From positions 1,798,001 to 1,862,000 of the forward strand of contig OX388320.1 of assembly GCA_947579605.1 (NCBI GenBank): a stretch of 64,000 bases of DNA. Reading direction: 5' to 3'. Numbering within the stretch: the stretch's first letter is position 1; each line of letters begins with the position of its first letter. Origin of the DNA: Athripsodes cinereus (lineage: Eukaryota > Arthropoda > Insecta > Trichoptera > Leptoceridae). Positions 22,341-33,039 of this stretch are shown one piece after another. The notes beneath the pieces are model-generated. The model was not told the origin of the DNA and made no database searches. It worked only from the letters and a program-made list of their open reading frames with translations. A program made the position numbers and the translations under genes.

Positions 22341-22592
22341 TAACTGTAAAAATACATGCAGTTCCTTTAACATAGTAATAAGTTATGGAAAAATATTACC
22401 GTACCTTTTTTCAGTATCACAAATTATTATTTCATTTTTTTTTAATTTTGTATAGAACGATGACTATGTCTTTAACGGTGCGATTATAAGGTAGGTATAG
22501 GTAATGTTTATTACACTTTGTGTTTTTATTATATCTACCAAAATTAAAAAAAAATGGTGTCTTCTCGAATAGAAGATATTTCCACTAATTAT

Positions 22593-23035
22593 ATTCACTG
22601 TGTCAGTGTTTAGGTAGTAGAATTCCATAATGAAATAAAAAAAATGAAATGAAATTATTATTATTATTAACTTATTATTCTTTCTATTTAATTGCTTTTT
22701 TATTATAATATGCATTCATTTTTTTATTATTTGTCTTATATTGTATCAAAATCACTCACTATTGGGTGGAATGCCTAAATAATAATGAAAAATATATATT
22801 GTTTGTATTTTGATATGGACTTGAGAGGTTTGCACATCCCACCTTCAAGGAGTAAAGATAAAATAAAATAAATTAATTAAAAAAGACATAATTTGTCTTA
22901 CAAGGACATTGTCAATCAACAATTTTTTGTCATATAAATCTTTGTCAAGTCAACAAAGAATTGATTGATAATGTCCTTGTAAGACGAAAGACGTCTTTCT
23001 CAATAAAAAATATTTCAGTAGAAAAACTTTTGTTT
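22593..23035 (+). mobile_element. HPR copy split by an AT-rich insertion
   Basis: The head CACTGTGTCAGTGTTTAGGT AGTAGAATTCC is at 22,593-22,630. Hairpin core sequences (AAGGACATTGTCAATCAAC, then ATTGATAATGTCCTTGTAAG and GACGAAAGACGTCTTTCTC) only resume at 22,885-23,030. The gap holds AT-rich DNA ending in an AAATAAAATAAA-like tail, perhaps a LINE 3' end inserted into the element. Confidence 0.5.
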
Positions 23036-23539
23036 TCAATAACATTGTAACTTGTTGAGTTTTGGAACTTGACAGTCGATATATGTAACCTCTGTAAACA
23101 TTACCTCTCATGTCCAGCCTTTATGACGACACGCATAATAAATCTTCTTATATTGTAAGTATATACACACATTGAACACAGGCAATAATATAAATATTAT
23201 GAATCATATTAATGTGTTTGAATAATGTTCCATTATCGCCATTATATAGTACGTAATAATTCTACTTTATGACCATTATGCAAAGTTCAATGATTAAAAT
23301 TATTACTCATTATTATTACGTGTAGGCGTTGGCAAACGAGTTAATACGTGCGAGGCATCGTATCCGTTACATTGGACATCATTCATATGAAGGAACTTAC
23401 CTATGTGTTATTACAAATAGCAATATGAAAAAAATAATGGGAGTTAATTCTTGCTGTTAATAGTAACTTACCCATATAATATGTATTATTACAAAAAGAA
23501 ATAAGTACAAAAAAAATGGGAATAAACTGGTACTTACCT

Positions 23540-23612
23540 TATTCATTGTGTCGGTGTTTAGGTAGTAGAATTTCTTTGCGAAATAAACAAAACACTTGTT
23601 TTATTTATTTTG
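23540..23612 (+). mobile_element. Miniature HPR element inside the minisatellite
   Basis: A complete head (CATTGTGTCGGTGTTTAGG, TAGTAGAATTTC) is followed by a hairpin reduced to arms of about 14 bp (AAATAAACAAAACA / TTGTTTTATTTATTTT). It is bounded by related GGTACTTACC and GTTACTTAAC, a plausible decayed ~10-bp TSD of the minisatellite target. Confidence 0.65.
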
Positions 23613-23933
23613 TTACTTAACAATCTGTGTATTATGACAATAAGAAATACAAAAATAATGGAAATAAACTATAACTTAACTATCTATGTCTTATTACAAA
23701 AAGCAATACAGTAGTAATGGGAATAAACTGATACCTACCTATCTATGTATTATTACAAAAAGCAATACAAAAATAATCAGAATAAACTGTTACTTAACCA
23801 TCACTCTATGTATTATTACAAAAAACAATACAAAAATAATTGAAATAAACTGTTACTTACCCATCTCTGTATTTTTACAAAAAGCAATACAAAAATAATA
23901 CTATTAGTTAGGAACTATTACTTACCTATCTAT

Positions 23934-24377
23934 CAGTGGCGGGACTAGACTTTTCACATCGGTCAAGCTTTGTATTTACAAATGTACCTACTATTTCACT
24001 CGCAAACGAGTTTATGACCTTAAAAGTTATTATATAGATTTACATATTATGTAAGTGCGTTTTTTCTTCATGATAATCAAAAATTATCTCTGATTTTCAA
24101 TCGAGAAATTAGATTTTTTTTGCCTGTACATTAAAACACATGAACTAAATAAAAATCAACATCAAAGTTGAATACGATACGAAAAAAACGAGCGAGATGA
24201 TAGAGATGGAAATATTGTATGATATTCGTCTTGAATAGACATAAAATTTGTACGTAAAGATTAAACTGAAGTACCTGCGGAATGATTACGTAAATGTTAA
24301 TAATACATATTTTTAAGATTTTATTTTTATTTTAGGGCATGCGTTGCATATTTGCATGTACGGAAGGCACGCCGCTG
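23934..24377. mobile_element. hAT-like non-autonomous element with 8-bp TSD
   Basis: Exact 8-bp duplications CTATCTAT at 23,926-23,933 and 24,378-24,385 flank it. Ends are CAGTGGCGGGACTAGAC and, inverted, CAGCGGCGTGCCTTCCG, giving a short CAGYGGCGKG terminal repeat. An 8-bp TSD with CAG-starting short TIRs is diagnostic of the hAT superfamily. The 444-bp interior has no transposase. The target was a minisatellite unit. Confidence 0.85.
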
Positions 24378-24604
24378 CTATCTATGTATTATTACAAAAA
24401 AACAATGAGAATAACCTTTATAATTATTATTGTTTATTTTCAAAAAAAATACACCATTCACATTGACAGTTTTCAACTTTGCGGCGAGTGATGTAAATAA
24501 AATACAGAACATAACATTATAAAAATTATTACAAAAAGCAATACGAAAATAATGGGAATAAACTGTTACTTACCCATCTATGTATTGTTACAAAAAGCAA
24601 TACA

Positions 24605-24770
24605 CTTGGCGAAGTATTGCACGAGGTGGAGACGGATGGTCTATAGAACGAGGCATGATGGTCACGATTCTCTGAATTGAGTTGTCAACGGATATGATAA
24701 TAATGATAATAATTGTGTATTAAATAATTTTGTTACTAACGCACAATGAAGAATTAAATAAATAAATAGA
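24605..24770 (+). mobile_element. Possible LINE 3' end
   Basis: A GC-richer piece (GAAGTATTGCACGAGGTGGA GACGGATGG) is followed by ATGATAATAATGATAATAATT and CACAATGAAGAATTAAATAAATAAATA, resembling LINE 3' UTR tails. The coding similarity is too short to place. Confidence 0.35.
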
Positions 24771-25203
24771 ATATCATCCTGTATGAAAAGCCTTAAAATT
24801 TATGCTTAAAAATAAACTGCGGTTTATAGTTAGTTGACAAACTTGCCAAAAAATCTAATAAATCTTTTTTATATCTGGAATTCTCAAAGATAGACAGTAT
24901 ATTTCCAACAGCATCAATTTGATCTTGGTAAGATACTACGTAAGAGATTCTAGACAAAGATAGCGTCGGAAGTATTTACCCTAAGCCAACCCTGTATGAA
25001 AATAAAATTACATTTAAAAATAAGTCTGGCACTGAAGTTGAACTAGTTTCAAATGGCCTCTGTCATTTAATAAAATAATTTAATGAAAGTGTACATTGTT
25101 TTTTGATTAACTCGTTTTTATAAATAAGTTTTTTTTTTTATTTCATCGTGTTTTTTTTAAATATGTTTATCACATTCACTAATTTTGTCAATGTATATTA
25201 ATT
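24771..25203. other. AT-rich stretch without recognised features
   Basis: No repeat family or gene is recognised. Confidence 0.45.
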
Positions 25204-25447
25204 GAACCGTGGAGTACCCGGTGAAAAATTGATCTCCTAAACATTTCCGTAAGTTTTCAAGTGATCTGTAAAAGGCAGGTGTTCGAAAAAATAAAGAAAT
25301 TTTACATCTCAAATTCAGCGATAAGGTTTACCACCCACTCTGAATATCTTATTTTTTAATAACACAGAGAAGACCGTCTGCATGTTTATTGCATGCAGCT
25401 GCTCTGCTGGCTACCCCACTTGTGGAATATGCCGTGATGGTGTTCTA
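25204..25447 (+). mobile_element. Family A SINE-like repeat
   Basis: It runs from CCGTGGAGTACCCGGTGAAA through AAAAGGCAGGTGTTCGAAAA, AAATTCAGCGATAAGGTTTA CC and GCTGGCTACCCCACTTGTGG to ATGCCGTGATGGTGT. Confidence 0.78.
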
Positions 25448-25519
25448 GTAGTCGTACCTATAGGTACTAATTTATAAAGGAATTTAACAACACAATTAAT
25501 GAACGTAATATGTTCATAT

Positions 25520-25633
25520 ATGAGTTTTAAAGTGTTAAACTAAACACTGTTTAATTTTCACGTATGATTTTATTTAGTTAAATAATCATACGTGAAAATT
25601 AAACAGTGTTTAGTTTAACATTTTAAAACTCAT
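25520..25633. repeat. Near-perfect 114-bp fold-back
   Basis: ATGAGTTTTAAAGTGTTAAA CTAAACACTGTTTAATTTTCACGTATGATT is repeated inverted almost exactly up to 25,633 around a short AT loop. There is no ORF. It is probably a small fold-back element; no TSD is identified. Confidence 0.8.
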
Positions 25634-25683
25634 ATTAAAATGAATTTTCACGACGTTAACGCACCTACTTTAAATTTAAGTAA

Positions 25684-25904
25684 TATATTCACTGTGTCGG
25701 TGTTTAGGTAGTAGAATTCCATAGCGAAATAAGGAAAAAAAATGTTTAATTCTACTAAATGTTTATTTGACGAGAGAGACGTCTTTCGTCTTAGGAAATT
25801 GTCAATCTTGAGATTGAGATTGACAATGTCCTTACAAGACAAAAAACGTCTCTCTCGTAAATTAAATCAAATAGTAGAATAAAACATTTTTTTATTTCGC
25901 TATG
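25684..25904 (+). mobile_element. HPR-family hairpin element
   Basis: The head (CACTGTGTCGGTGTTTAGGT AGTAGAATTCCATAGCG) is followed by a fold-back whose arms extend back into the head (CATAGCGAAATAA ... TTATTTCGCTATG). The core has GAGAGAGACGTCTTTCGTC and its partner. A 64-codon minus frame is a repeat by-product. No clear TSD is visible. Confidence 0.75.
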
Positions 25905-26225
25905 AACATAGTAAATCTGACGTGAGTGATTATAGCGTGCAGACCTTTAATTTGCAAAACAACCTATCATTATTAAACAAGTGTTTTGATTTTGAAAGCA
26001 AACTTTGTGTTTATTGGTATAGGTTGGTTTGTTGTTTTCATTTATATAAGTAAAACATAATAACACGATTAATAATATTTTTATACATGAAAGATGATAA
26101 TTAACCGTTTGCGTGTGAAACTAGTTTTGTGATTTAATAACAGAGGCACTAACTTGTAACCATATTATTTAAAATAAATCAGCAATAGGTATTTTAAAAG
26201 TAGTATTTATATTATAAATGTAAAT

Positions 26226-26345
26226 GTCTTTTTACATTTTTCATGGATTTCTACTACCCAAAACACCGACACAGTGAATAATACAAGATTCAGGCTCTCT
26301 TCTTGTGTCCTATACATTGGTTTTTATATTAAGGTTTTAGTCAAG
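26226..26345 (+). repeat. ~115-bp direct repeat, copy 1
   Basis: The segment from TTTTTACATTTTTCATGGAT through the HPR head to AATACAAGATTCAGGCTCTC and TTAAGGTTTTAGTC recurs at 27,045-27,165 with few substitutions. It is a solo HPR head plus flanking DNA. Confidence 0.8.
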
Positions 26346-26548
26346 TTTTCGAGTGTGTTGTAGAAGGAAGATTTTCATAGAACATCACTTTTAAGGCAAT
26401 TAACATCTTCAGTTCAGTGATAAGCCATTCATCCTTAGATTTAATTGGCGCACTTAAATTTAAGAGGACGAGTTGCGTGTTAATTATATGCAGTAAGTTC
26501 ATTGACTACCCCACTTATTGTATTGCTGAAAGTTTCCTGATGGTCTGA
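26343..26548 (+). mobile_element. Family A, diverged
   Basis: AAGTTTTCGAGTGTGTTGTA GAAGG, CAGTGATAAGCCATTCATCC, AGAGGACGAGTTGCGTG and GACTACCCCACTTATTG follow the family order. Confidence 0.55.
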
Positions 26549-26739
26549 ACGAATCAGTAGGTACACCAATTCAATGGCAATAATATCTCAGAGTAGTGAT
26601 GAAAATGTTGAATATCATGGAATGCGGTGACTTAGTCCTGCAGATTCGCTATAAATGGACGAGGCTTGAAATTCAAGGGCAAATGAATGTAATAGGCTTT
26701 CAAAGATTTATTTACACTCATGTTAGTTGGAAGAGATCA

Positions 26740-26800
26740 TGCTTTTACGATAAATTCGCCATGTGTATATTGATTGTATTTATTAAGAATTTATTTCTTT
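26740..26800 (+). mobile_element. Family K LINE 3' UTR scrap
   Basis: GATAAATTCGCCATGTGTAT ATTGATTGTATTTATT corresponds to the CGCCCTCTGTATATTGA block of family K. Confidence 0.4.
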
Positions 26801-26895
26801 ATGAAATAAATTGTAATCAATTTACAATAAAAATTAGATTTATGTTCCGTATTATTGACAATACGCAGTTAAATATTAAATACTGCGAGATTCAA

Positions 26896-27099
26896 TAATG
26901 AAATGGGAAAAGCAAACGTTTTTTTTCCACTATAAAGATTCAAATTGAGAGAGACGTCTTTCGTCTTTCAATGACATTTTCAATTTTGAATTAAGAAAGA
27001 CGATGTCTCAATTAAAAACTATATAATGGAAAAAAATGTTTTTTTTTACATTTTTCATGGATTTCTACTACCCAAAACACCGACACAGTGATTAATACA
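26896..27099 (-). mobile_element. HPR-family hairpin element
   Basis: The head is at the right (GATTTCTACTACCCAAAACA CCGACACAGTG). The arms include GAGAGAGACGTCTTTCGTC and a decayed inverted partner. AGATTCAA occurs at 26,888-26,895 and 27,100-27,107 and may be a short TSD. However, the right-hand flank is also shared with the solo head at 26,246, so this is uncertain. Confidence 0.65.
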
Positions 27100-27165
27100 A
27101 GATTCAAGCTCTCTTCTTGTGTCCTATACGTTGGTTTTTACTCGTATATTAAGGTTTTAGTCCCT
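27045..27165 (+). repeat. ~115-bp direct repeat, copy 2
   Basis: Partner of 26,226-26,345. It contains the HPR head plus 70 bp of downstream flank (AAGCTCTCTTCTTGTGTCCT), with a short CTCGT insertion. Confidence 0.8.
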
Positions 27166-27389
27166 CTGTAAAATATTATTATCATAACTTTTGTACGGAA
27201 AAGCTTTGTTTGTGAAATCTCTCTTGAAATTATAATTAGTAGGACTATTTTGTTATGAAATATGTATACAATATTATGTGGATATAACATAAATTGAATC
27301 CAAAACAACTAGTTGAGTTGTAAAACTTCTCACATAGAAGGTATCTTGTATCTTAATTCACATAAAATAGTTTTTGAATAAATTAACTT

Positions 27390-27765
27390 CACTGGCTGAG
27401 AGTCCCAGAGAGAGTGGAGTTCAAACTGTGCCTCACGGTCCACAAAGCCTTGAACGGCACGGCACCTCTATACCTTGCTGAGCTCCGTCCCCTGGACGAA
27501 ACTCTGAGGCGACCACTGCGATCAGCTTCCACCGCTGTCAACAAACTTGTGGAGTCCAACAGGGCAAACACTTCCAAATTCGCAGAGAGGAGCTTTAGCG
27601 TTGCGGGGCCAACTGCCTGGAACCGATTGCCAGCGGATTAAAGACAGAAGCAACCCACTGCAACGTTCAGGAGTAAGCTGAAAACACTGCTTTTCAAGGA
27701 AAGCCATGGCGGATCATTAAACGGCGCCAAATATAAATTGTCTTTATTATTATTATTATTTTTCA
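27390..27765 (+). mobile_element. CR1/L2-like LINE, reverse transcriptase C-terminus and 3' tail
   Basis: The plus strand reads HWLRVPERVEFKLCLTVHKA LNGTAPLYLAELRP, a basic middle, then ERSFSVAGPTAWNRLPAD. This is the classic HKALNGxAPxYL ... AWNxLP ending of CR1/L2-group LINE proteins. A stop at 27,639-27,641 interrupts it. The frame then resumes with TFRSKLKTLLFKE as expected for the family end. The 3' end is a TTATTATTATT tail near 27,745. It is 5' truncated and inactive. Confidence 0.85.
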
Positions 27766-28325
27766 TTTTTCCTTGAATACTGATGATCATTTGTGTAGGT
27801 GAAAATTTGTGTCTACCAACGACATCTGTCTTCGGAGTTCATCAGTTGCACCTCACGCAAGATGCCTATAGTTATAAAATAAAGAATATAATTATAATAT
27901 TATGATTTGTTCACTAAATAAAATATTCAACATTGAATTGTGTAGAAAAAATAATATGTGCATGTGAATGAATGGTTGTACAACATTTAGGGACTAGGTT
28001 CATAAGAAAGATAATAAAAATAATATTTTCTAATATTGAATTATAAATAAATAACTAACAAATATAGATTTTCCATTAAAATAGTAAATATTATAAACAT
28101 TTGTTGCTGACTGGTCAAACATGAAGCCGATAAAGCATTGAATTTATTTATTTCGACGTCACTTAGACGGAAGAAATTGATCCATTTGAAATCTGAAATA
28201 TTAGATCCCAAAAAACGGTTGCTTCTATGGTTTGCATTCTCGATTAGTGTACCTTTGACAAAGAGAATGACGGAATTGTCGAAAGTCGCCCATGGACACC
28301 GAAAGTAATCACTTAAGAGGCCTCA
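27766..28325. other. AT-rich stretch without recognised features
   Basis: No repeat family or gene is recognised. Confidence 0.4.
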
Positions 28326-28329
28326 ACCA

Positions 28330-29060
28330 AGAGAATCACCCTTTAGCAAAAACAATAAAACATTCAATTTTCAACAAGTTTGGTACACGAACTCTCAAAA
28401 CTTGTTGACTCTATGAACATTTTGATTTGATAAAATATGAAAACAAATATAAATTACCAATATCAAACGTTAACTTTAAAAAAAAAATTGATTTTAGCTT
28501 CATAGTATTCGTTTATAAAAAAGCATATTTCTAAAAATCGAATTCGGGGGTGTGTTTGGAACAAAAATTCACTAGAATCCTATAAATTTTCATATTTATA
28601 TTTTTAATATTACGAATACTTAAATAGTTATTGCAATTATAGAACAAAAAAATTTTTTTTTTTTTGTTTTTTCCATGGATATTGACCGATTTAAAAAATG
28701 TTTTTTTTGATAAAATTTCTCATATTTAAAAACCAAAAATCCCCACTTGAACTCGATTTTTTTGTATACTAAAAATGTTTGCTAAAATCTATTGTATTTA
28801 TATGCTTGATAGAATGAATAAAAAATATATATAATTTTTTACAAATAATTTGTATTTTGACATAACAAATAGTACTTAAATAAATCTCGTCAATCTGCGA
28901 TTTATTTATTTTTTAGTAAAAAACTAATATTGGTACTAAATATTTGTTTTCTTATTTTATCAAATCAATATGTTCGCAAGGGTCAACAAGTTTTGGCAGT
29001 TTTTCTATCAAATTTGTTGAAAATTGAATATTTTATCGTTTTTGCTAAACGGGGCTCTTA
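28330..29060. mobile_element. Long-TIR element, about 730 bp
   Basis: The left end CCCTTTAGCAAAAACAATAA AACATTCAATTTTCAACAAG is mirrored at the right end (TTTTTGCTAAACGGGG). The arms stay alignable for about 150 bp, including CAAAACTTGTTGAC and TTGATTTGATAAAATA. The middle is AT-rich and non-coding. The TSD is not certain and the superfamily is unassigned. Confidence 0.78.
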
Positions 29061-29750
29061 AGCCAGCCTAGAACCAATTTGTAAGCGTTGGTACGCCTTA
29101 CATAGTTCTTTCGATTTGATTTTACACGGTTCTCCAATCGAGATATCTGATTAGTTTTGTTATCTGCGCGTTGTGCTCTAATCAAATTAAACATTGAAAA
29201 TATGAAAATATTCTAAACATTACCTTTTATGAAGTTTTGAAAAATATATTCATAATATTAAATAAGCACATTTTGTTAGAAAACCCAATATTCTCAATAG
29301 CTCATTTATAATATCGGGGGTTAGTTGAATGTGTCTAAGGGTGGATGTATGATGATGAATCAAGCTCACAAAGTTTTCAGGCTGAATGCTGAAATGAATA
29401 AGTAATAAGGGGTGCATTGACACGATACCGAGAAAGTTGGTCCGTAGAACGATGTCAACTTTATGTTCTCATAGTTCTGCAATACATACCTAGGTACTCG
29501 TAGTTACAACAAAATTCTGAACTCAAACCAGATGGTACATTTCTATAAGAAAAATTTAATAATAATAAAAATACTTTATCATACTACTTTTGAAGTATGT
29601 AAATGATATGAAATGATTGCCAATAAAGTTTCTGATATTCAAATTACATTTTCCAGAATATAGTATTACTTTACTATTGTTTTATTAAACGATCGTATAC
29701 AAACCTCAATCAAATTTATTCCAGGTCTACTTTTATAAAAATGCGCAGCT
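29061..29750. other. AT-rich stretch without recognised features
   Basis: No repeat family or gene is recognised. Confidence 0.4.
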
Positions 29751-29751
29751 C

Positions 29752-30035
29752 TATTCAGGGTTTTCTTTGGTTTCCACGTTACCGTACAAAGGCAAATGCT
29801 GGAGATGTTTAATATAAGACTGTCCAAAGCGGCTCAAAATTATTGTAATATGATCGACAATGCATGATAATAGCTCCCTTTATATTTTATTTTATTGTTT
29901 TCTATTTGTCACACACCTACCTTTGTAATGAAGCTTCATTTGATTTTTGCCTGACGATGAGAGCGGAAGCTCTTGAAAGCCGGCTCGCAAAATTAGTAAA
30001 TTCGACGGTGAAATAACTTTTGCTTTATTAATAAA
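29752..30035 (+). mobile_element. Penelope-like terminal fragment (family P), tentative
   Basis: It shares with 41,908-42,155 the blocks GGTTTTCTTTGGTTTCCACG, ACAAAGGCAAATGCTGGAGA TGTTTAATATAAGACTGTCC and the end block CTGACGATGAGAGCGGAAGC TCTTGAAAGCCGGCTCG, at the same spacing. The end block (near-CTGATGA, 6-bp stem-loop, GAAA at 29,975-29,978) resembles the hammerhead-like repeat of Penelope-like elements. No coding sequence is present. Confidence 0.55.
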
Positions 30036-30069
30036 CCTCGTAGAAATATATTCCATTTTGAAATAGATG

Positions 30070-30370
30070 AGGACAAGGTGGCATTTAAAGCAAAGCTTTT
30101 GGTCTACAACACCATAACAAAATGGAACTTATGTGCTTTATAGAACTGACCTCTTTTTTCTACTACTAGAAGAACTCTGTGTTCTTCGATATTGGCTGTA
30201 ACTGCACTTGCTGAGATTAACAGGGCCAGTAAATTTAATTTCTTTAGCTTGTGGTGTTGCAGGATTTGTCCTGTGGAACCGGCTTCCAGCTGCACTGAGA
30301 TAAATAAACCGATACCCACCTTTAGAAGCAAATTCAAGACTTGTTAACCGACGCCTTTGAGACGGTCTAT
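30070..30370 (+). mobile_element. CR1-like LINE C-terminal remnant
   Basis: The plus strand has KVAFKAKLLVYNTI near the start. After frameshifts it has AGFVLWNRLPAALR followed by PTFRSKFKTCLLTPL. This matches the order HKA ... WNRLP ... FRSKLKT in the better preserved copy at 27,390. Two minus frames of about 80 codons are antisense shadows. Confidence 0.55.
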
Positions 30371-30379
30371 GAGTCGACA

Positions 30380-32235
30380 TGAAACTGCGCCTAAATTAAA
30401 TCATCCATCATCAAGAAACACCTATAAAAAACTAACCAACACACGGGAGCATATTTTTAGAATCGCCTTGGATAAAAATGGATATTTTCAAAAGGAAAGT
30501 TACCTGAAAGAAACCTACTCACATTAGACATCGACGTTATCTGCTATATCTATACCGATTTATTTTTAAAAGTGATGTAGCAAAAAAAAAATCTTTAAAA
30601 GTCAAAAAAATATGTTCATATATTCAACAATAAGCTTCATCACCCATCTTGAGTGTTTTTTCTTTACTTTTTGAAACGAATAAATGTCTTACAAGTTAAT
30701 ATTATATAGTATGCAGTTTGTTTTCTCGTAATACACAGGTTTTCCGCTGATCACTCCTTGATAAAAATATAAAACATACATTACAAATCACCGCATGAAT
30801 TTGTTTGAAAAAATATCACACGAATATAACAGTATTTGATTTGCAATTTGCGATAAAATTTGCTATATTTATGTTATTTACTTAGCCACAGTAACCTTTC
30901 TCTCGCAAGTCTTAAGAAAGAGTAGGTAATTAAAACTCATATTATAATTTCATTACGGTTCAGTTATTTTAATTTCAATTTAAACTCCCAAGGTACAAAC
31001 AGTTGTTCGTTAACCAGACAGTCAACAGACATCCAAAAAAAAGCTAAAAAAAAAGAGAAATATATTTAAAGATAAAAGTGAAAAAGGTAATTGGTTATGT
31101 CTCTCATCCCTTGTACCTCACAGACCATAGACATTGAGAAGGTATATTATTATTATCTTTGGTGTACCATTATTATTAAATAAGATTGAATGCTCTTGAA
31201 ATAAGTAGGTAATACCTTCTACTAATCCCTTTTCTAGTATATGGATCACGAACTCAATCAAAAGGTTCGTTCTTTTTACAAGATTTTCCAACCTTACTTT
31301 TCTATTAAGGTTCTACATTCCTTCTTCAAATAATTGTTTTACATTTTATATATACTTATTTTCTTATTAACTTCAATGTAAATTACTTTCGTCTTTTTGA
31401 TTATCTAAACTCTCAAACTTTTTAAATACATTTCAGTCTCTTCAGTTCGCTCCATTCAGGGCAATTCTGCGCCATTCAAGTCACCTTTAATATTTTCGTA
31501 GATTTTTTTTTAAAGACCACACAAAATGATTAAAAAAATGAAAATTTAGGGTGAGAAATTGTGATACGAATGTGTTCAAAGAAAAAATAGCATCAAGATA
31601 CCAAATATCTTCTTCCGTAAAAGTCTTTTAAGGCGACGCCCACTATGAAGACGCTCAGAACACTAAAAGGACAAATAAGCATACACAACATTGTCGAAGA
31701 ACCCTCCTTTATTAACAGAATGGATTATACACCAAATTAAGAAGAATAACATATTTGGTTGCTTAAGATTAGTATGTTACGTATTTTATATTAGAAAAAT
31801 AACGTTACCATGGTTTCAGATGAGATGCCTACCATTTTTAAATGAACTTCTTTAAATAATTGAAAGGTTTGAGGACAATAAGTGAAAGGTTCGAGCGGTG
31901 GATATGAGGAAGGGTAAAGGAAGACAAGAAGTGGGAGTTTTGAGGGTTAAAAAAATCATTATAATATAAAAAGGGCTTTGACGTAAAAAGAACCTGAGAC
32001 AAGTCATTAAAAGTTTTCAATATGGTCCATAGAGCCATAGTAGGACTAAATAACTAGTATTGTAGCTGTTATGCACAATACCTATATATATATTATGTAT
32101 ATATATAATGTTGATGCTACACAGCTATAGTTAGACAGCTGATATGTACTTAAACTTTCTTACTGCTAACTTACCTTTCTCATTAATATTCTAGGGCTTA
32201 TCCCATAATAAATTATTATTTGTTGTTAGTATAAG
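30380..32235. other. AT-rich stretch without recognised features
   Basis: No repeat family, splice context or gene is recognised over about 1.8 kb. Confidence 0.4.
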
Positions 32236-32239
32236 TATT

Positions 32240-32830
32240 ATTATTATTTATTTATTTATTTATTTCAATTTTACAGGATACATACAGTTGATACAAAAAA
32301 TACAATGGTCTATTACATATTTAGCAATAAGCAAACCAGTGAAGATCCTTATATTACCCTTATGTGCTCTACAAAACATACATAACTAAACATAACAGAT
32401 AAAATCAACAAACAACAATTACAATAGAATAGAGTAAATTATGTTAAGAAAATTAATAGAATAATGCTCACTAAGCAATAATCGCAGGATTAATAATAAA
32501 TAAGCAATAAAAATAATACAATGAGTCATTAAAAATAAAATTAAAAATATAAAATATCATATAAAATCTCTCAAAATTTAAAATTCAAAATTTAACATCA
32601 TTTAAAATTCAATATTAAAATCTGTCATAAGCAAATAGGAATAATATTATCTAACACATGCAAGAAATTAATTACCACCTATAAAACAAAACATGCAATA
32701 CCATATAGAACAAATACTAGACATAAAAAGAATTGATTTAAATAATTATGTACTATAAAATATACATTATAACTATCCCAAGATTGACTATAAATTAATT
32801 AACTTCTCTAAATGCTTTACTATCAGACCT
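32240..32830 (-). other. A-rich DNA behind a TTTA microsatellite, possible LINE 3' UTR
   Basis: A (TTTA)n run at 32,248-32,268 followed by CAATTTTACAGGATACATAC could be the tail of a minus-strand LINE. The ~550 bp beyond is A-rich without coding signal. Confidence 0.3.
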
Positions 32831-33039
32831 TTATTTTTGATGCAATAGAATTCCTGAACAGAGTGCACCCGATACATAGTGAATTATGCCTATTTGTTAA
32901 TATAATGATAAAATACTCATAAATTAACACTTATACACTTACAGGAAACTGTGAATACGTCGCCATATTGCAGAGGGTACTTTTTTGCAGTAACTACAGT
33001 ATCTGTGGCTACGTGTGGCTTGTATAACTCAAGGGCATT

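Larger units (their letters stand above)
23390..24620. repeat. Minisatellite, ~60-bp unit, interrupted
   Basis: Diverged units of the form CTATGTATTATTACAAAAAG CAATACAAAAATAATGGGAATAAACTGTTACTTACCCAT repeat about nine times. Insertions at 23,540-23,612 (mini HPR), 23,934-24,377 (hAT-like) and about 24,400-24,520 break the array. Confidence 0.85.

Noticed and set aside
23390..24620. CRISPR-like array
   Set aside because: Regular repeats are present, but the units are contiguous and diverged without unique spacers. The organism is eukaryotic, so it is a minisatellite.
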